A DNA stretch of 64,000 nucleotides, taken from NCBI RefSeq assembly GCF_910592395.1, contig NW_027020282.1, forward strand, positions 124,001 through 188,000, read 5' to 3'. Under the pieces are notes generated by a model. That model was given only the letters and a program-made list of their open reading frames with translations. It was not told the DNA's origin and ran no database searches. This document shows positions 1 to 12,275 of the stretch, one piece after another. Position numbers and translations under genes: made by a program. Position 1 is the first letter of the stretch; each line of letters starts with the position of its first letter. The DNA comes from Lineus longissimus. Lineage: Eukaryota > Nemertea > Pilidiophora > Heteronemertea > Lineidae.

Positions 1-1022
1 TGATTGCAGGCGAAGAACAAATTCATTGAGGGAATACCATTGCCAAGACATGACAAATTTCGTGTGACCCAGTGTAAAATTTGGTAGATTGGTTACTGTT
101 TTAAATGCCACATGAACAAGAAAAAAAAATCATTTTTGAAAATCCATCTTTTTTAACTGGAGGTCAACACGTCTAACACTTGACGAAAGATGGCAAAATC
201 TTAAAATGGTTTTTGTTGTTCATGAAGCATTTAAACCGTAACCAATTGATCAAATTTTACGCCACTTGGTCCATTAAATTTGTCATGTCTTGCACTTGGC
301 TACAATTCATGTGAATTTTCGGTAATTTCAAAATGAAGTGACGCTGTAACCGAACAAAGTGACCCGTGGCCAAAAGCTTTGGGGATTAGGTACTGTTACT
401 GTATGTACTCGCACACAAAGTTTGATACAATTCTACGGGGGGGGGTCATTTCCGTAATCAGTGCTACGCTCTCAGAGAGTGGCTCTTAATGAAGCAAATA
501 TTGGTTCTCGAAATAGTCTAAATATACTTTCAGAATGCAAAGACCCAAGTAAGAAAATGCTGGAAGATCTGTTGAAAAATGTCCAAGGGGAAGAGGATAG
601 AGTAAAACTTCTTCGTCAGAACACCTTGGCTGACCAGTCTATGGACACTAGAACTCCTGTTTCCAAGGCATTCGACTTCCTTGATTTTCGTCTGTAAGTA
701 GAACAACTATTGAACTAATGCTAATTAGGCATGTTAGGGTCAGCTGAGGTAGTAGAAAGGCTCAGATGGCGTCCGTCCATCTGTCAGTGACATGAATTGA
801 TTTACACTGTGCAGGTTCCACAACGAAAGTTATATTTTTCCAATTTTGCATTTGGTAAACTGTATAAAAGACCAATTTTTGTTGCCTCCCGACTCACGAT
901 AAGCAAGCTACAGAGCTTGTCATGTTTTGGCCAACAGCTAGCCCTGCCCAGCAATAAAAAAATTGAACAGTGCCATACTATGAGTCTGAAAAGAAAATAT
1001 GTAAGTTTTAAAAGGGTTAACA
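1..1022. repeat. Duplicated block, upstream copy (partner 9129-10149)
   Basis: This block repeats 9129-10149 with no difference I could find except the length of one poly-G run (9 G here, 8 G in the partner). Homology ends abruptly at 'gggttaaca', after which the two sequences diverge. It starts at or before the window edge, so its true length is unknown. It includes a copy of exon 2 of the gene at 8047-12275, with its acceptor and donor and part of both flanking introns. Near-identity means either a very recent partial-gene tandem duplication or an assembly duplication of one haplotype. Confidence 0.9.
462..693 (+). pseudogene. Duplicate of exon 2 of the six-exon gene, without the rest of the gene
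   Basis: The 232 nt are identical to exon 2 at 9589-9820. They are bounded by the same 'tcag' acceptor and 'gtaagt' donor and stay open in the same frame. Because this copy lies about 7.6 kb upstream of exon 1, it cannot serve as exon 2 of that gene unless another copy of exon 1 lies before the window. It could still be spliced from an upstream promoter. I treat it as an orphan exon copy. Confidence 0.65.
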
Positions 1023-2848
1023 AAAGTTTCCAGATCCCCGCAATGGCGGATATACATTCATCAAAAAAATTACGAATTCGGGCAAGTTTCATCAAACTGT
1101 GCGCCTTAAACACCTAAGAATGTCTCAAAATCACCCAGACTCTACACATGAGATATACCTTCACTGAAAATAATTGCTGAAACCTCGCTTAACGTGTCGC
1201 GAGTGCTGAAAGCAACAGTTTTGGAGATCGTTTTTCTGTACATCCTGCTCACTCCTGTAGAAATGTACAGTAAAGCACGTATACACGTGCAGTGTAAATG
1301 GACACACGAATGTATACACACCTTCTGAAAATATTGTCAGCAAAGGTGATAAGTGTTTGTTCTGAATTATGACAATGAAATTCATAGACTATTAGCAGGT
1401 AACAGTGTCTGTTGGTCTGAATAATGAATGATAAAACTTCTGGTGAAGTTAAAATATTTCCTCGCTCTGTTTTACAGCCTGACGGGGATGATCAGCATCT
1501 GTTCTGTTCTGCGACCGCATCAGTCACGGATATAGGAGCCTTGACCACGAGGAGCTGATGAGGAAAAGTCGTATAACCGTCTTAACCTTGACATCGGTGC
1601 AGTGCTGAATTTGCCGTCCGAAGACAAACCAGTATAATATTCCAGCCGTATTTCGTTCTTTTTCACTGCAATACTTTTACTTCAAAAAGACTGAATAAAT
1701 AAACCTACTGTGGCAGTTAGTTTAAAAAGATATTATTGCATGTTACGTTTTTACTCTTAGTGCTGATCGGTCATACCCCTTGGGCCTGGCCGTAACCTTG
1801 CATACTGGTTGTCTCGATGCCGTATGCTATGACCATGTATATATCTACTGGACTGGTTTGTTGCACCATACCAAAGGAATTCATTGAAAGATCAAGACTA
1901 TTCCTTCACAATCTACACTAAAAAAGGATTGTTGCAACAAGTTACCCCTATGTTGTAATCATGCACAAACTGGCCCGACTCGTCACAACCTACGCTTCAA
2001 AGGAATTCAATGTTCAACTCTCATTTATTGGTCGTCCCAACATTGGGAGCTTTCATCCCCACCAGCCATATCAGATGGCCAACTGGTTTCCCTCACTCGA
2101 CCAGAAAACTCGTCAAAAGATACGAAAGATGTTGAGATTCAGATTACATTTGCTTGTTGTCTGCTGGATTCTGACCATCCATATGCTGAGTTGTTGCAGT
2201 CCCAGAACCATCGCTATTTCTAGTATTTATGATGCACCTACTGTCACAACCTAATTCAGCTGGTTATTCAGGGTTATTTGCCTCTGATTTATCTGGTTAT
2301 ATCCTGGTGCAAACCTAATTTCTCAACATGACAAAATACTTTCACCAGGGATATGGTCTGCAATTTGCTGTTAGGCGAATTGCCCAATACTAGTTCTTAC
2401 CTGTATCTCCATGATGAGCGTCTAATATATGGGTGTAGTTCATTATAATGCACTGATGAATGCAATGCTTATTCCTAACTACACCAGATTTAGTGTTTGA
2501 TATCTTACTTACTTCCGGGGACACGCAAACGGATATTTCTCCGGACTGTGGGGCCACATGTGACCTTCACCCTATGGTCCACATAAAAAGTGTGTCACTT
2601 TGTAGATGTCCGTATAACTCGTCCATCGGTGCATTCATTTATACCGGCCGGGTACTGTTTGACGAGGAAAAGGCTGTTTCAGACGCGCCGTACATGCAGA
2701 CCTAGTAGCAGTACTACTTTAGTAAGGTGAAAATAGTTCATTGATCTCACCGAATCTGCTGTCACAACCAAGAAACAACAACATCACTGCTAAAAGAAGA
2801 AAAAAAACAATGTCGAATTCCACTTTAGGCTAACAATAGCTACATGTA
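1023..2848. other. Non-coding, no feature recognised
   Basis: Short open frames occur (for example 1961-2254 and 2460-2705) but show no family motif, no convincing splice context and no internal repeat. I see nothing I can support here. Confidence 0.5.
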
Positions 2849-2929
2849 GTGCCACATAAAGGACCAAAATGGTTAATGATGACCACATACCCAATATTGC
2901 CAATAAATATAACACGCGTTATGTGGCAC
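2849..2929. repeat. 81-bp mini foldback with 11-bp terminal inverted repeats, copy A
   Basis: Starts GTGCCACATAA and ends TTATGTGGCAC, a perfect 11-bp inverted pair. A diverged copy lies at 4061-4135. Homology between the copies extends about 35 bp beyond the right end (to roughly 2965 and 4168). Confidence 0.55.
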
Positions 2930-3284
2930 CAGTTCTGCAACCTTACATATTTGTGTTGCAGACTTATATCAAAAGCCCTGCAGGGACTTTCGAGGGCTTG
3001 CCATGTGCATGCATAAAACCCCCAGCGTCAAAGTCAGAAAACACAAAAGCCCGACCATGACCATGCACATAGAACAGAAATCATACTCCGACGCGCGACC
3101 ATCGCCGTCGTTTTATATTTTAATACCGCAGTGGCGCGGAAATTAACAATACAAATCATGGATCGGCTGATGGTCGCGTGGCGGAGAATGAATTTGGCTA
3201 TAGACACCCTGCGACTCGTCTCACGGCACTTGCCTGCACAATCAACAAGACGTGAAAAGAAAAACTGAAGTGAAAATATTCAGA

Positions 3285-3345
3285 GTGCATGGATTCGAAC
3301 TCGGGACCTCCCTGGGACCTTACGCTCCTGGCCAGCTACGGATTG
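3285..3345 (-). repeat. tRNA-derived fragment (SINE head) with A-box- and B-box-like motifs
   Basis: On the minus strand TAGCTGGCCAGG (3327-3338) resembles a pol III A box and GAGTTCGAATCC (3291-3302) is a near-consensus B box, about 25 bp apart. No full cloverleaf with acceptor stem is visible, so this is better read as a tRNA-derived repeat than as a working tRNA gene. Confidence 0.4.
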
Positions 3346-4060
3346 TTCACGGCAATTCTGAAGTTGAATTTTCACGTCCTTTACGACCTTTAAAGCTAAA
3401 CCTTGTAAACAACTCGTGTGTAGCTTTGTTTATTCACATATTACAAAGGCTTCGTTGCGTAGTAGGGGTAGTAAGAAGCAAGTGTCCTTCATTCCCGAAT
3501 TCGAACCGACTGGGAATATATTTGTTCTTTGGTTTAAACTATCCACGATTAGCTTCTGACTCATTAATACCCGAACTAGGTTTTGGTCGGGGGGCTCATT
3601 TGGGGACCAACTTGTAGTACAGAGAGGCAACGATTATTATGACATGTGATGAGAAGCATGTGTTCGGACGCATTTGGTCGCTTGTAGGCGCTTTTTAGTT
3701 GGTCGTTTGTTGTCGCTGCTAAAACAACAACTACCTCACGGCGTGGATGGAACGTCACGGCGTTGCTGGAAATAGGCACGAAATGATGAGGACGAAAGTT
3801 TTTGTAATGAACGATACCGATTACGTCGAAACAGCATGTGTATAGTCCACGCAACCATGTTGCATATAATTCAAGCAGTTTGATGACATCTATGTTAGTG
3901 CACGGTGTTAATAGTCTCGGTAGTTCACGGGGACCACAACTGTTTACTCCAAGCTTACTCAAGCTTACTCCATTTAAATTACTCTTCACAAAGGCAATCG
4001 TTTTGAAAAGCAAAAACCGTTAATATCACTGTCATGGAAAGGAAACAATGTCTATATGTA

Positions 4061-4135
4061 GTGCCACGCAAACGAGTGAAAATGATTGATGATGACCACA
4101 TAACCAATATTGCCAATACACGCGTTCTGTGGCAC
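4061..4135. repeat. Mini foldback, copy B
   Basis: Diverged copy of 2849-2929, ending in GTGCCAC and GTGGCAC, with the shared core around 'gatgaccacata' and 'ccaatattgccaata'. The pair brackets a 1.1 kb stretch that contains the tRNA-derived fragment. Confidence 0.5.
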
Positions 4136-4169
4136 CTGTTCTGCAACCTTACCTATTTGTGTTACAGAA

Positions 4170-5296
4170 ATAAAAAGACATAGAGGGACCTTCGGCTGTA
4201 CCTGTACTCGGTTTTGGTCGGGAATCGCTTTTTAAAGATATCACAAAAATAGTCGAATTTGTGATAATCAAAGTCAAATTTTCGCCAGTGGCAAAAACGC
4301 ATCTAAAATGAATCTCATAATACTAAAATAAAAAGAAAATTGAAATGCCTACATGACATAACTGGTTGCGTAAGGGAAGTATTCATGTTGGGGAATGTGG
4401 CTATGCTTGGGCGGTGTGACACTTCTGGGCAATCGTTAATGGAGAATAAATACCTTTATAGGCGCTTTGGTTGTCCCCATGGCATTACCAAAGCTTATTC
4501 TCGAGCAAATCCATAACATGTTACGCGATCATCTTTTGCATCTTGTTATCAGCAATTACATGGCCTCTTGATACGAGATACGAAACGGCTTCTCACTTCC
4601 ATTTAGAAGGAGCAGGGGTGTAGTTAGCTTTTTGGTAGGGGGGGGGGTCAAAATGACACGTTCACATGAAGCAACTAATTCAAATACATGCACTGACAAT
4701 ATTTATGTTTCATGATTAAAATTCTTCTTCAGTGTGAATACTTGCTTGTAACTTTTCGACACTGTCACATTTCAATTGCATAGAATTGTGAAAGTGACCA
4801 CGCCAATCATCTTCAGTGTCAAAGGATTACCTCACATGCATTAGAAGCGACAGTAACATCGTTAAATGTCATAAAAAGAATATAACCAATAAAGCCTCAG
4901 GGTCCGAGTATGTGGACAAATGGTTGGTTTAATTTACCCTTCGATATTGCTCCTTTGATATTGCATTAGGTTTTCATTGCAATTCAATCTATTCAAGGTA
5001 TAGCCCATTTGAACCTGCCTGCCACACGGGTGTAGTGCTTGTAACCAATAATTCCATAACCTAATAAAAACCACAGACATTCGTAACAGGCGATCTTCTG
5101 GATTTATGACCACTTTTAGGCCCGGTGTAACATCTGTGGTTGTTCCCCATGTTTCAGTGTTTCCAAACAATAGGCAGCTAGAGAGACCATGACTTTTCAA
5201 TAGGGGGGATACACAGAAAAACTCGTCAATCTATTTTTGAGCGTTCCCAAACAATGAGGGGAAACACTCAAAAACAGAAACACTCAAAAACATTAC
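4170..5296. other. Non-coding, no feature recognised
   Basis: Contains a G9 run followed by TCA near 4640 but no open frame with family motifs. Nothing supportable. Confidence 0.5.
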
Positions 5297-5507
5297 ACCG
5301 GTGTAAAAGGAATGGACGACCTAGGACTGCAGGACCCCATACGATAGCTGTTTATTGTCAACAAACGTGGTTAATGGTTTGGTTAGGGTTAGCTACATAA
5401 TCTTCAACAAAGGAACTCGGCGACTCTATTCACTTTAACAAAAGGACCGGACTTCGATTCCGGGGGGACTTCGATTCCGGGGGGACTTGCATTTCTTTTA
5501 CACCGGT
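5297..5507. mobile_element. Small foldback/MITE-like element (~211 bp)
   Basis: ACCGGTGTAAAAGGAATG at the left end matches the reverse complement of CATTTCTTTTACACCGGT at the right end with one mismatch. Inside is a short direct duplication of 'acttcgattccgggggg'. No clean target duplication is visible. It could also be a chance inverted pair. Confidence 0.4.
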
Positions 5508-6099
5508 TTTGAATATTATAACGCATTACACAATCACCCCGGGATTTTTGTTATTATAATCGGCTGTTCTTCTCGACACACTCAGTCCGACTGTATGAAC
5601 CATAATATGGACTTATAAAATTTACTAGGCTTAGGCTGAGGCAAATTATACAGGTAGATACTGTATGTAATTCATTCGAAACCACATTTGGTACGCTGAT
5701 TTATTACCAAATTAACAGTCTGAACATCTTGATATTTTATGAGAAATACTAAATTTTCTGGAAAGAAGTCCATATCCACGGTGGATAAAGGTATCGGTTT
5801 TCCTTTGCGACACAATAGAAACGTGGTCCTACCATTATAATGTTCATGGGGTATTTGTGGATAAAAATAGGATATGCGTAGCCTTGCGCCCCTAGAAATA
5901 AACTGGACTTTTGTCTTCTTTTTGTCGTCATTTTCTCTCCAGTACACGTATTTTGTTAAGGCCAGCTGATACCTTTACTCACTGTGATGACGGAAATTAT
6001 TTCCGAGGCGTTGGACAGCTTTCCTTGGGTGAAATTGTCCCCCTGGCAATTTAAACCACAATAAAATATCCTAGGACACATTTCACCAGGACTTAGGGT

Positions 6100-6933
6100 C
6101 TAAAGAGCACTTCAATGAGACTGCACTTCTATCCCGATACGTCCAGGACCAAGCTTGATGACATGATGTATGGGAACATTGACCTTGTCCTCTCCGAAGG
6201 ATGTCAAAGGTGACAACGAGTTAAGTCGTCCGAGGACCTGAAAGGCGATGTATAGGGAAATCATTGTCTCTTCGAGACATTTCCTAACGTCACAACCAAT
6301 TTGTTCAGAGACTGGAATGATTGTGTACATAAGGAGAAATATTGTCCTCTCTGATGGATGTCCAAACGTCACAACCAATTATTTCAGGACTCAAAGATCT
6401 ATGTTTTCGGGAAATATTTGTCCTTTCCGAGCAATACTGTCCTAACGTCACAAGAACTTTGGTCAGAGACTATGAGTGACGGTGTATAGGAGGAATATTG
6501 TCCTCTCCGAATGATGTCCTAACGTCACAACCATTTCTTCAAGGGATTGCCTTAACGTTCCAACCAAGTCGTTCAAGAACTAGAATGACAGTGTAAATGG
6601 GAAACACTTCCCTCTCAGTGGCCTCTGTCCAAACGTCACAACCAATTGCAAGTCCAGGGAAAATGATGATGGTCTAGAGCTGGGTATACATTGCCCTCTC
6701 ACTGCCTGGTGTAGACGTAAAGTATTGTTCTCTATAACGCCAGTCCAAACGTCACAGCAATGTCGTCCAGTGGAAACATTGTCCTCTTTGAGGCCTGTAA
6801 ACGTCACAGCCAGTGCAGTCGCCCAGAGACTTGGACGCCAGTGTCTAGTAGAAACATTGCCCTCTCTGAAACCTGTCGAATGTCACAATCAAATCGTCCA
6901 GGGGCATGCATGATCGTGTATAGGAGAAACATT
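6100..6933. repeat. Degenerate ~80-90 bp repeat array, left part
   Basis: Phrases such as 'gtcacaaccaa', 'attgtcctctc', 'gagaaacatt' and 'cgtccaggga' recur every 70-95 bp in one orientation. Monomers are diverged and differ in length. The same family reappears at 7132-7225, 15190-15690, 15930-16200 and 17040-17190. Short open frames here are by-products of the repeat. Confidence 0.6.
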
Positions 6934-7131
6934 AGGGCCGTTTAGACGACGCGAAAAAATCCGGATGCGTCCCGAATCCGGATTAATTTTTCGTCGTGTA
7001 AACGCAAAAAGATCCGGATCAATGTGGTTGCATCCGGACTAAAAAGGTACTATCGCCTTGGGTGGTTTTAATCCGGATTCATCCAGATTCGATCCGAATG
7101 CGGTCTTTTCGCCTGTCGTCTAAACGGCCCT
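6934..7131. mobile_element. 198-bp MITE with 17-bp perfect TIRs and 3-bp target duplication
   Basis: Both ends carry AGGGCCGTTTAGACGAC in inverted orientation, and ATT flanks both sides (6931-6933 and 7132-7134). It interrupts a monomer of the surrounding repeat, whose undisturbed form reads 'gagaaacattgtcct'. A 3-bp duplication plus this TIR style fits the PIF/Harbinger superfamily. The inside repeats the palindrome ATCCGGAT. It has no coding capacity. Confidence 0.85.
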
Positions 7132-7225
7132 ATTGTCCTTTTCGAGGCCTGTCCAAATTTCCGAAGTTAATTAGTTCAGTAGGGACTAGGATGACGGTAG
7201 GGAAACCTGTCGAATTCCGGATGAG
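7132..7225. repeat. Degenerate ~80-90 bp repeat, part beyond the MITE
   Basis: Continues the repeat from 6100-6933 after the MITE insertion, with 'attgtccttttcgaggcctgt' style phrases. Confidence 0.5.
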
Positions 7226-7740
7226 TAGTGTGCAGTGCATGCTCTGTTACTACTGTATGATATACATGATACATTCACGCATAGTCTGTACAGAAAAGCC
7301 TAGTAGGCCTACACTGTGTACATGTACATGTACTTGGGCCTGCCCTAGGCTATAATAGGCCATGAATGAAATAAAAGTAGGTTTTTCGATCGGTGTATTT
7401 ACTTTTAATTATAAAATATCGTTATGTTATTGTTGATTGACGTTTATTACCAATAAATATCCCCCCCCCCCCACCATGCAAAGGTCCCATTGCAAATAAT
7501 CGTAAAAATATACGGTGTACTCAAAATTGTCCCCCCCCCTCAATATTTGTATGTGTATATAGTCCCAATCGATCCCCTACGCCTCAGGCAATTTCACCCC
7601 AGCTCCTACCTATAGTACCCCTTTAAAGGGACAGTATAGGCAGCAGCTAGGCAGGCAAGATAAAGTTATACAAAGTCAGTATGTATCGAGGGAAACGGCC
7701 TGATATTGTCAGGATGTGAATTGTTGACATTTGAACTGCG
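7226..7740. other. Non-coding, C-rich runs only
   Basis: Contains runs of 9-11 C near 7461 and 7531 and no convincing gene or repeat boundary. Confidence 0.5.
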
Positions 7741-7776
7741 CACGTGCGTTTGTTTATAATTTCATTTCCCGCGAAA
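7741..7776 (+). promoter_or_regulatory. Possible promoter-proximal sites (E-box and E2F-like)
   Basis: CACGTG at 7741-7746 is an E-box and TTTCCCGCGAAA at 7765-7776 is a palindromic E2F-like site. They lie about 270 bp before the chosen ATG of the six-exon gene, a reasonable distance for a TATA-less promoter. Motif matches only, with no transcript evidence. Confidence 0.3.
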
Positions 7777-7780
7777 GATC

Positions 7781-7814
7781 ACAAATTACAAATTACAAAT
7801 TACAAATTACAAAA
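7781..7814. repeat. Short tandem repeat of 'acaaatt'
   Basis: Four to five head-to-tail heptamers in the presumed 5' region of the six-exon gene. Confidence 0.8.
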
Positions 7815-8046
7815 GTTTATTGAATCCGTATAAAATTTACATTTTACATGGGACGAAAATACAATAAACAGTGCAGTGCAGATAGAGAGTCAGAAGAAAA
7901 GAGAGCAATAAGTAATAAAAGTAATCAAATAATACAGAAATTACTTAAGAGTGCAAGAGAGTTGGTGGGCATTATTACAATGATTGCAGCACATGACCTG
8001 CTATCACGGACCTGCTATCACGGATAGGATATCACATCATCCCAAA

Positions 8047-11000
8047 ATGGCGGCGTGTCTTTGCCAACATACCGACGGCGACGAGATACGTGAACATGAG
8101 CTTGCTGCTGACTTCAAATACTTTAAACTCGGCGATGGGGTCGATCAGGAGAAGGCCATTGCAACATCCTCTACTTTACGCTCGGAATCGCCAATTCCAA
8201 ACTCCGCATCTCGCTGGAAACGGTGCCATGCTGAAAAACTGAACATTTATTGTGTCCCCATTCACAAGTCGCAGTATATGCATCCCGTCGGCGTTGACGA
8301 CGTCATGGATGCGGTCCATCAGAAGATCCAGATGTCTGCTTCCGGCTTTTCTTCTGCCACTGATCGGAAACTTCGGTCTAAGCGTAGTACATCTTGTACC
8401 AGTAGGCCTAGGTCTAAATCTACTGGTGAACAACAGAAATCCTCCCACTCGGCCTCACGGTCACAGAAGCAACAGGCAGAATCAGAATCTGCTCTGCCAT
8501 GCCCACTGGAACTGACTGCCGAGTCATTGCAATTGACACCATTGCAGCTGCCAACGCCAGCGGTAGAGATGCACATCAAAGAAAACAAAGGATTCAGCCG
8601 TGACCGTGTCCACTATGAATATGATTACAAAAGCCTTCTTCGAGACATGATAAAGCCGAACCGTGATCCAGACAAGTGCGATAAGTGGTGGGCCAAATTT
8701 GAACATGAAGTTGTGCGAAGGTACAACATTATGGAAATTGTCGATAGAAACTTAACCCAGCCAGATATTGATGAGGAGATGTCCTTGGCATTTTCGGATT
8801 CATTCATGGTTCGAAGCTCAGCCAATGCCAATGCAGCCGGTAAGTTCACAAACAGTGGGGTATCAAGTAGCCTACATTATTACCATGCTGTCGGCTTCCT
8901 ATCCTTGTCACCTTCCACTCCAGTTCCACTCTACATTAGTAGTTTTCCATCAAGAAATTGCATAAAAAATGGAAAAATTCAAAAGCCGAGTTGAGCCCCT
9001 CCTGGCAGCGATCCAGGCAGCCATGAGTAGAAATAATAATAACACGTTTTTCTACCATATGAGATTTAAAACAAATTTGGAAAAGCTTCTTACACTCCCA
9101 GAAAAATAGGTTGTGAAATACATGTAGCTGATTGCAGGCGAAGAACAAATTCATTGAGGGAATACCATTGCCAAGACATGACAAATTTCGTGTGACCCAG
9201 TGTAAAATTTGGTAGATTGGTTACTGTTTTAAATGCCACATGAACAAGAAAAAAAAATCATTTTTGAAAATCCATCTTTTTTAACTGGAGGTCAACACGT
9301 CTAACACTTGACGAAAGATGGCAAAATCTTAAAATGGTTTTTGTTGTTCATGAAGCATTTAAACCGTAACCAATTGATCAAATTTTACGCCACTTGGTCC
9401 ATTAAATTTGTCATGTCTTGCACTTGGCTACAATTCATGTGAATTTTCGGTAATTTCAAAATGAAGTGACGCTGTAACCGAACAAAGTGACCCGTGGCCA
9501 AAAGCTTTGGGGATTAGGTACTGTTACTGTATGTACTCGCACACAAAGTTTGATACAATTCTACGGGGGGGGTCATTTCCGTAATCAGTGCTACGCTCTC
9601 AGAGAGTGGCTCTTAATGAAGCAAATATTGGTTCTCGAAATAGTCTAAATATACTTTCAGAATGCAAAGACCCAAGTAAGAAAATGCTGGAAGATCTGTT
9701 GAAAAATGTCCAAGGGGAAGAGGATAGAGTAAAACTTCTTCGTCAGAACACCTTGGCTGACCAGTCTATGGACACTAGAACTCCTGTTTCCAAGGCATTC
9801 GACTTCCTTGATTTTCGTCTGTAAGTAGAACAACTATTGAACTAATGCTAATTAGGCATGTTAGGGTCAGCTGAGGTAGTAGAAAGGCTCAGATGGCGTC
9901 CGTCCATCTGTCAGTGACATGAATTGATTTACACTGTGCAGGTTCCACAACGAAAGTTATATTTTTCCAATTTTGCATTTGGTAAACTGTATAAAAGACC
10001 AATTTTTGTTGCCTCCCGACTCACGATAAGCAAGCTACAGAGCTTGTCATGTTTTGGCCAACAGCTAGCCCTGCCCAGCAATAAAAAAATTGAACAGTGC
10101 CATACTATGAGTCTGAAAAGAAAATATGTAAGTTTTAAAAGGGTTAACATTTTTGAAAAAAAAGTATTGCAAAGCGAGAGGAGAAAAAGACTGACGAGAA
10201 TGTAAAGGCTTCAGCTATGGGGGCGCTGATTGTAAATATTGATTAATTTCAAATCGCAGAAATCGGTATGGGTAGCTATGGGACAGGATTGACGATAATC
10301 TCTCTTTTTCTCGCCAATTATGCCAGTGGATGACCATACCGTACCGTCAAAGTGTGGGGTAAAGCGCTAAGGCCGAGCGTACTAAATAAAACACGTAAAA
10401 ATAATCAATATGCATTTGATGTAATTTGGGTGCCCCCTTATTTTGGGATCCAATGTTAGATGTCGTAAATTTGGGAGAATTGATAAAAGCATAGAGTCAG
10501 AGAAACAAAAATATTTAGTTTCTTTTGGCTTCACTTTCAATCAGGACTGTAAATTTTGCTACGTACCTTATTATTAGCTCCTTGTCAGTGTCAATTAAGT
10601 TTAAAAGACGAGTCATGGCATACATGGTACAGGTGACTGTGTGATACTGATAAGTCGGCCAGACTCGCCTCAAAGTCAATCATGATTACCTGTGTTCATT
10701 CTACTCCTGTTTTTGAATACAATTTATTCCAGCACTATGTTTTGCTTGCACTTCTTGGAAGCTCTTGACAGTTTGATAGAAAACCATGTGAATGGCTTGC
10801 CCACTGATGAACATTGCTTTGAAAATCTTTTTCAAACATTTGCAAGAATATTCTTCTTGGAATTCAGGTGAGTTCGACTGCTCATTTTATGGCTAAGTGG
10901 CGATTATTTGTCCATTAAACCGCTACAATGAAAATGTTGCAAAGTAGATAACGTCTTTCAGCAGTCAAGAGTATGGACTGCACGAGTGTGCACAGGATTA

Positions 11001-12275
11001 TTTCTCGTGTGATCAAGATATTTTTATCGCATGCTTTTCTGTGATTTTGACTTCCGCATAAATGCATACAGGTAGATGACAATTATAGCATTGCCCACCT
11101 AGTGTTAACACTAGAGTGTGACCGTAACCTAGTTTTCCTGTCATCATTTTTTTACAGACAAGCCTCGAAGCGCTCCATGAATATATTTGGTGAGAATGTG
11201 TCATCCATCCCTGACCTGCGTTGTGAGGTTTTGCATGGTCATCGGCTGCAAGGAGGACTGGTCATCACAGTTGCTGAGGTATATGCTTTAAAGTTGTACC
11301 ACAGCACATTTCCACCATGATTTATAGAAGGCAGTTTGCACTATTTTTGGCTCATCTGTTTATGTTAGTCAATGTCATGGTGCAGCATGTTGTTGTTAAT
11401 GTTAGACATGGGCCGCAGGTTTTGTGCTGGGAACACATAAACCCAACCTCGGCCATTACCCCCCCTTTTTTTTGAGGACTGACTATGATATTTCTATCAC
11501 CGTCATATCATTACAGGTAAAACCGCAAGTGAAAGAGTCACAGCCTATTTCCAGCTACAATCTGCGTTCAGGAGGGCCAACCGAGGAATGGATAGAAAAT
11601 CCTGATAATTTTGACTTACCAGATGAAGTATTTGGTCAGCATGCTGCAGAGCTTCTTGTTGAGCTTCCATACACAGCACTTACTCGTTTTGGCAACAAGG
11701 AATGCATTTTTGGTATGATAATTCAGTGCACACGGGTAAGTATGCAGTCATTTTACATCAACTGTAAAAAAGGTTCTTGTCTTTCAGAATCAATTAGAAC
11801 ATAATAGCGTTAGAAGTCATTTGGTCCATGTATCATTTCATGTCACTGCGTACACTGTTGTTCTGTTTTGGTTCAATAGCAATGTATGCTTCCCAAATAC
11901 CTTAAATAGCCCACAAAACCTTTTTGTGGATAGAACAGTCAGGATAAGGCGAAACTCTGTTTGGAACATTTTTGAAGGGGTATTCAGAGTGACTAAATTG
12001 TGATTTTTGACCATAGAAATGTCAGGCCAACACATGCAGTTGTTTCTGAATGGGTGTATTTGCTTTTACAGGTTCGTCTGACCTGTCTACATATGTCTGA
12101 GGAGCACTTACAGATGTTACAGGAGAGTGAGCCCATAGAGCTGGATGCAGACGACAAGGCTGAAATCCATTATTCTAGATCGTATGATATGTTGAATAGG
12201 GAGGACCGGAAACATCTGGCATACATTCTGTTACTGTTTGCTTATTTCACTGATAATGATGTATTTTTGAAGTAG
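8047..12275 (+). CDS. Six-exon gene, 567-aa protein with a PD-X20-EVK nuclease-like motif
   Basis: Exons 8047-8839, 9589-9820, 10733-10867, 11158-11278, 11517-11735 and 12072-12275 have AG acceptors and GT donors. Phases join (1, 2, 2, 0, 0) and the total is 1704 nt, exactly 567 codons plus stop. I chose the ATG at 8047 because its context 'caaaatggc' is good and it begins an uninterrupted exon. An in-frame ATG lies further upstream at 7984. Residues about 97-150 are Ser/Arg/Gln-rich and probably disordered. Residues about 185-260 are charged and helical-looking. P405-D406, then E427-V428-K429 after hydrophobic 'LVITVA', gives PD-X20-EVK, the core signature of PD-(D/E)XK nucleases. The E|VK pair is split by an intron. 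I do not recognise the family. The nuclease assignment is inference from one motif, and substrate and location are unknown. Confidence 0.75.
9129..10149. repeat. Duplicated block, downstream copy (partner 1-1022)
   Basis: Covers the 3' part of intron 1, exon 2 and the 5' part of intron 2 of the six-exon gene. This copy lies in the intact gene and is therefore probably the original position. Confidence 0.9.

Noticed and set aside
802-1117. Open frames on both strands next to the duplicated exon
   Set aside because: They lie in intron 2 sequence and change at the duplication border, so they are not conserved coding regions.
3576-4013. 145-codon minus-strand open frame
   Set aside because: No family motif, overlaps a mini foldback neighbourhood, and composition resembles random open sequence.
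1-10149. The 1-kb direct repeats as LTRs of an 8-kb element
   Set aside because: The repeat contains an exon and intron parts of the six-exon gene and the interval holds that gene's first exon, not retrotransposon genes.
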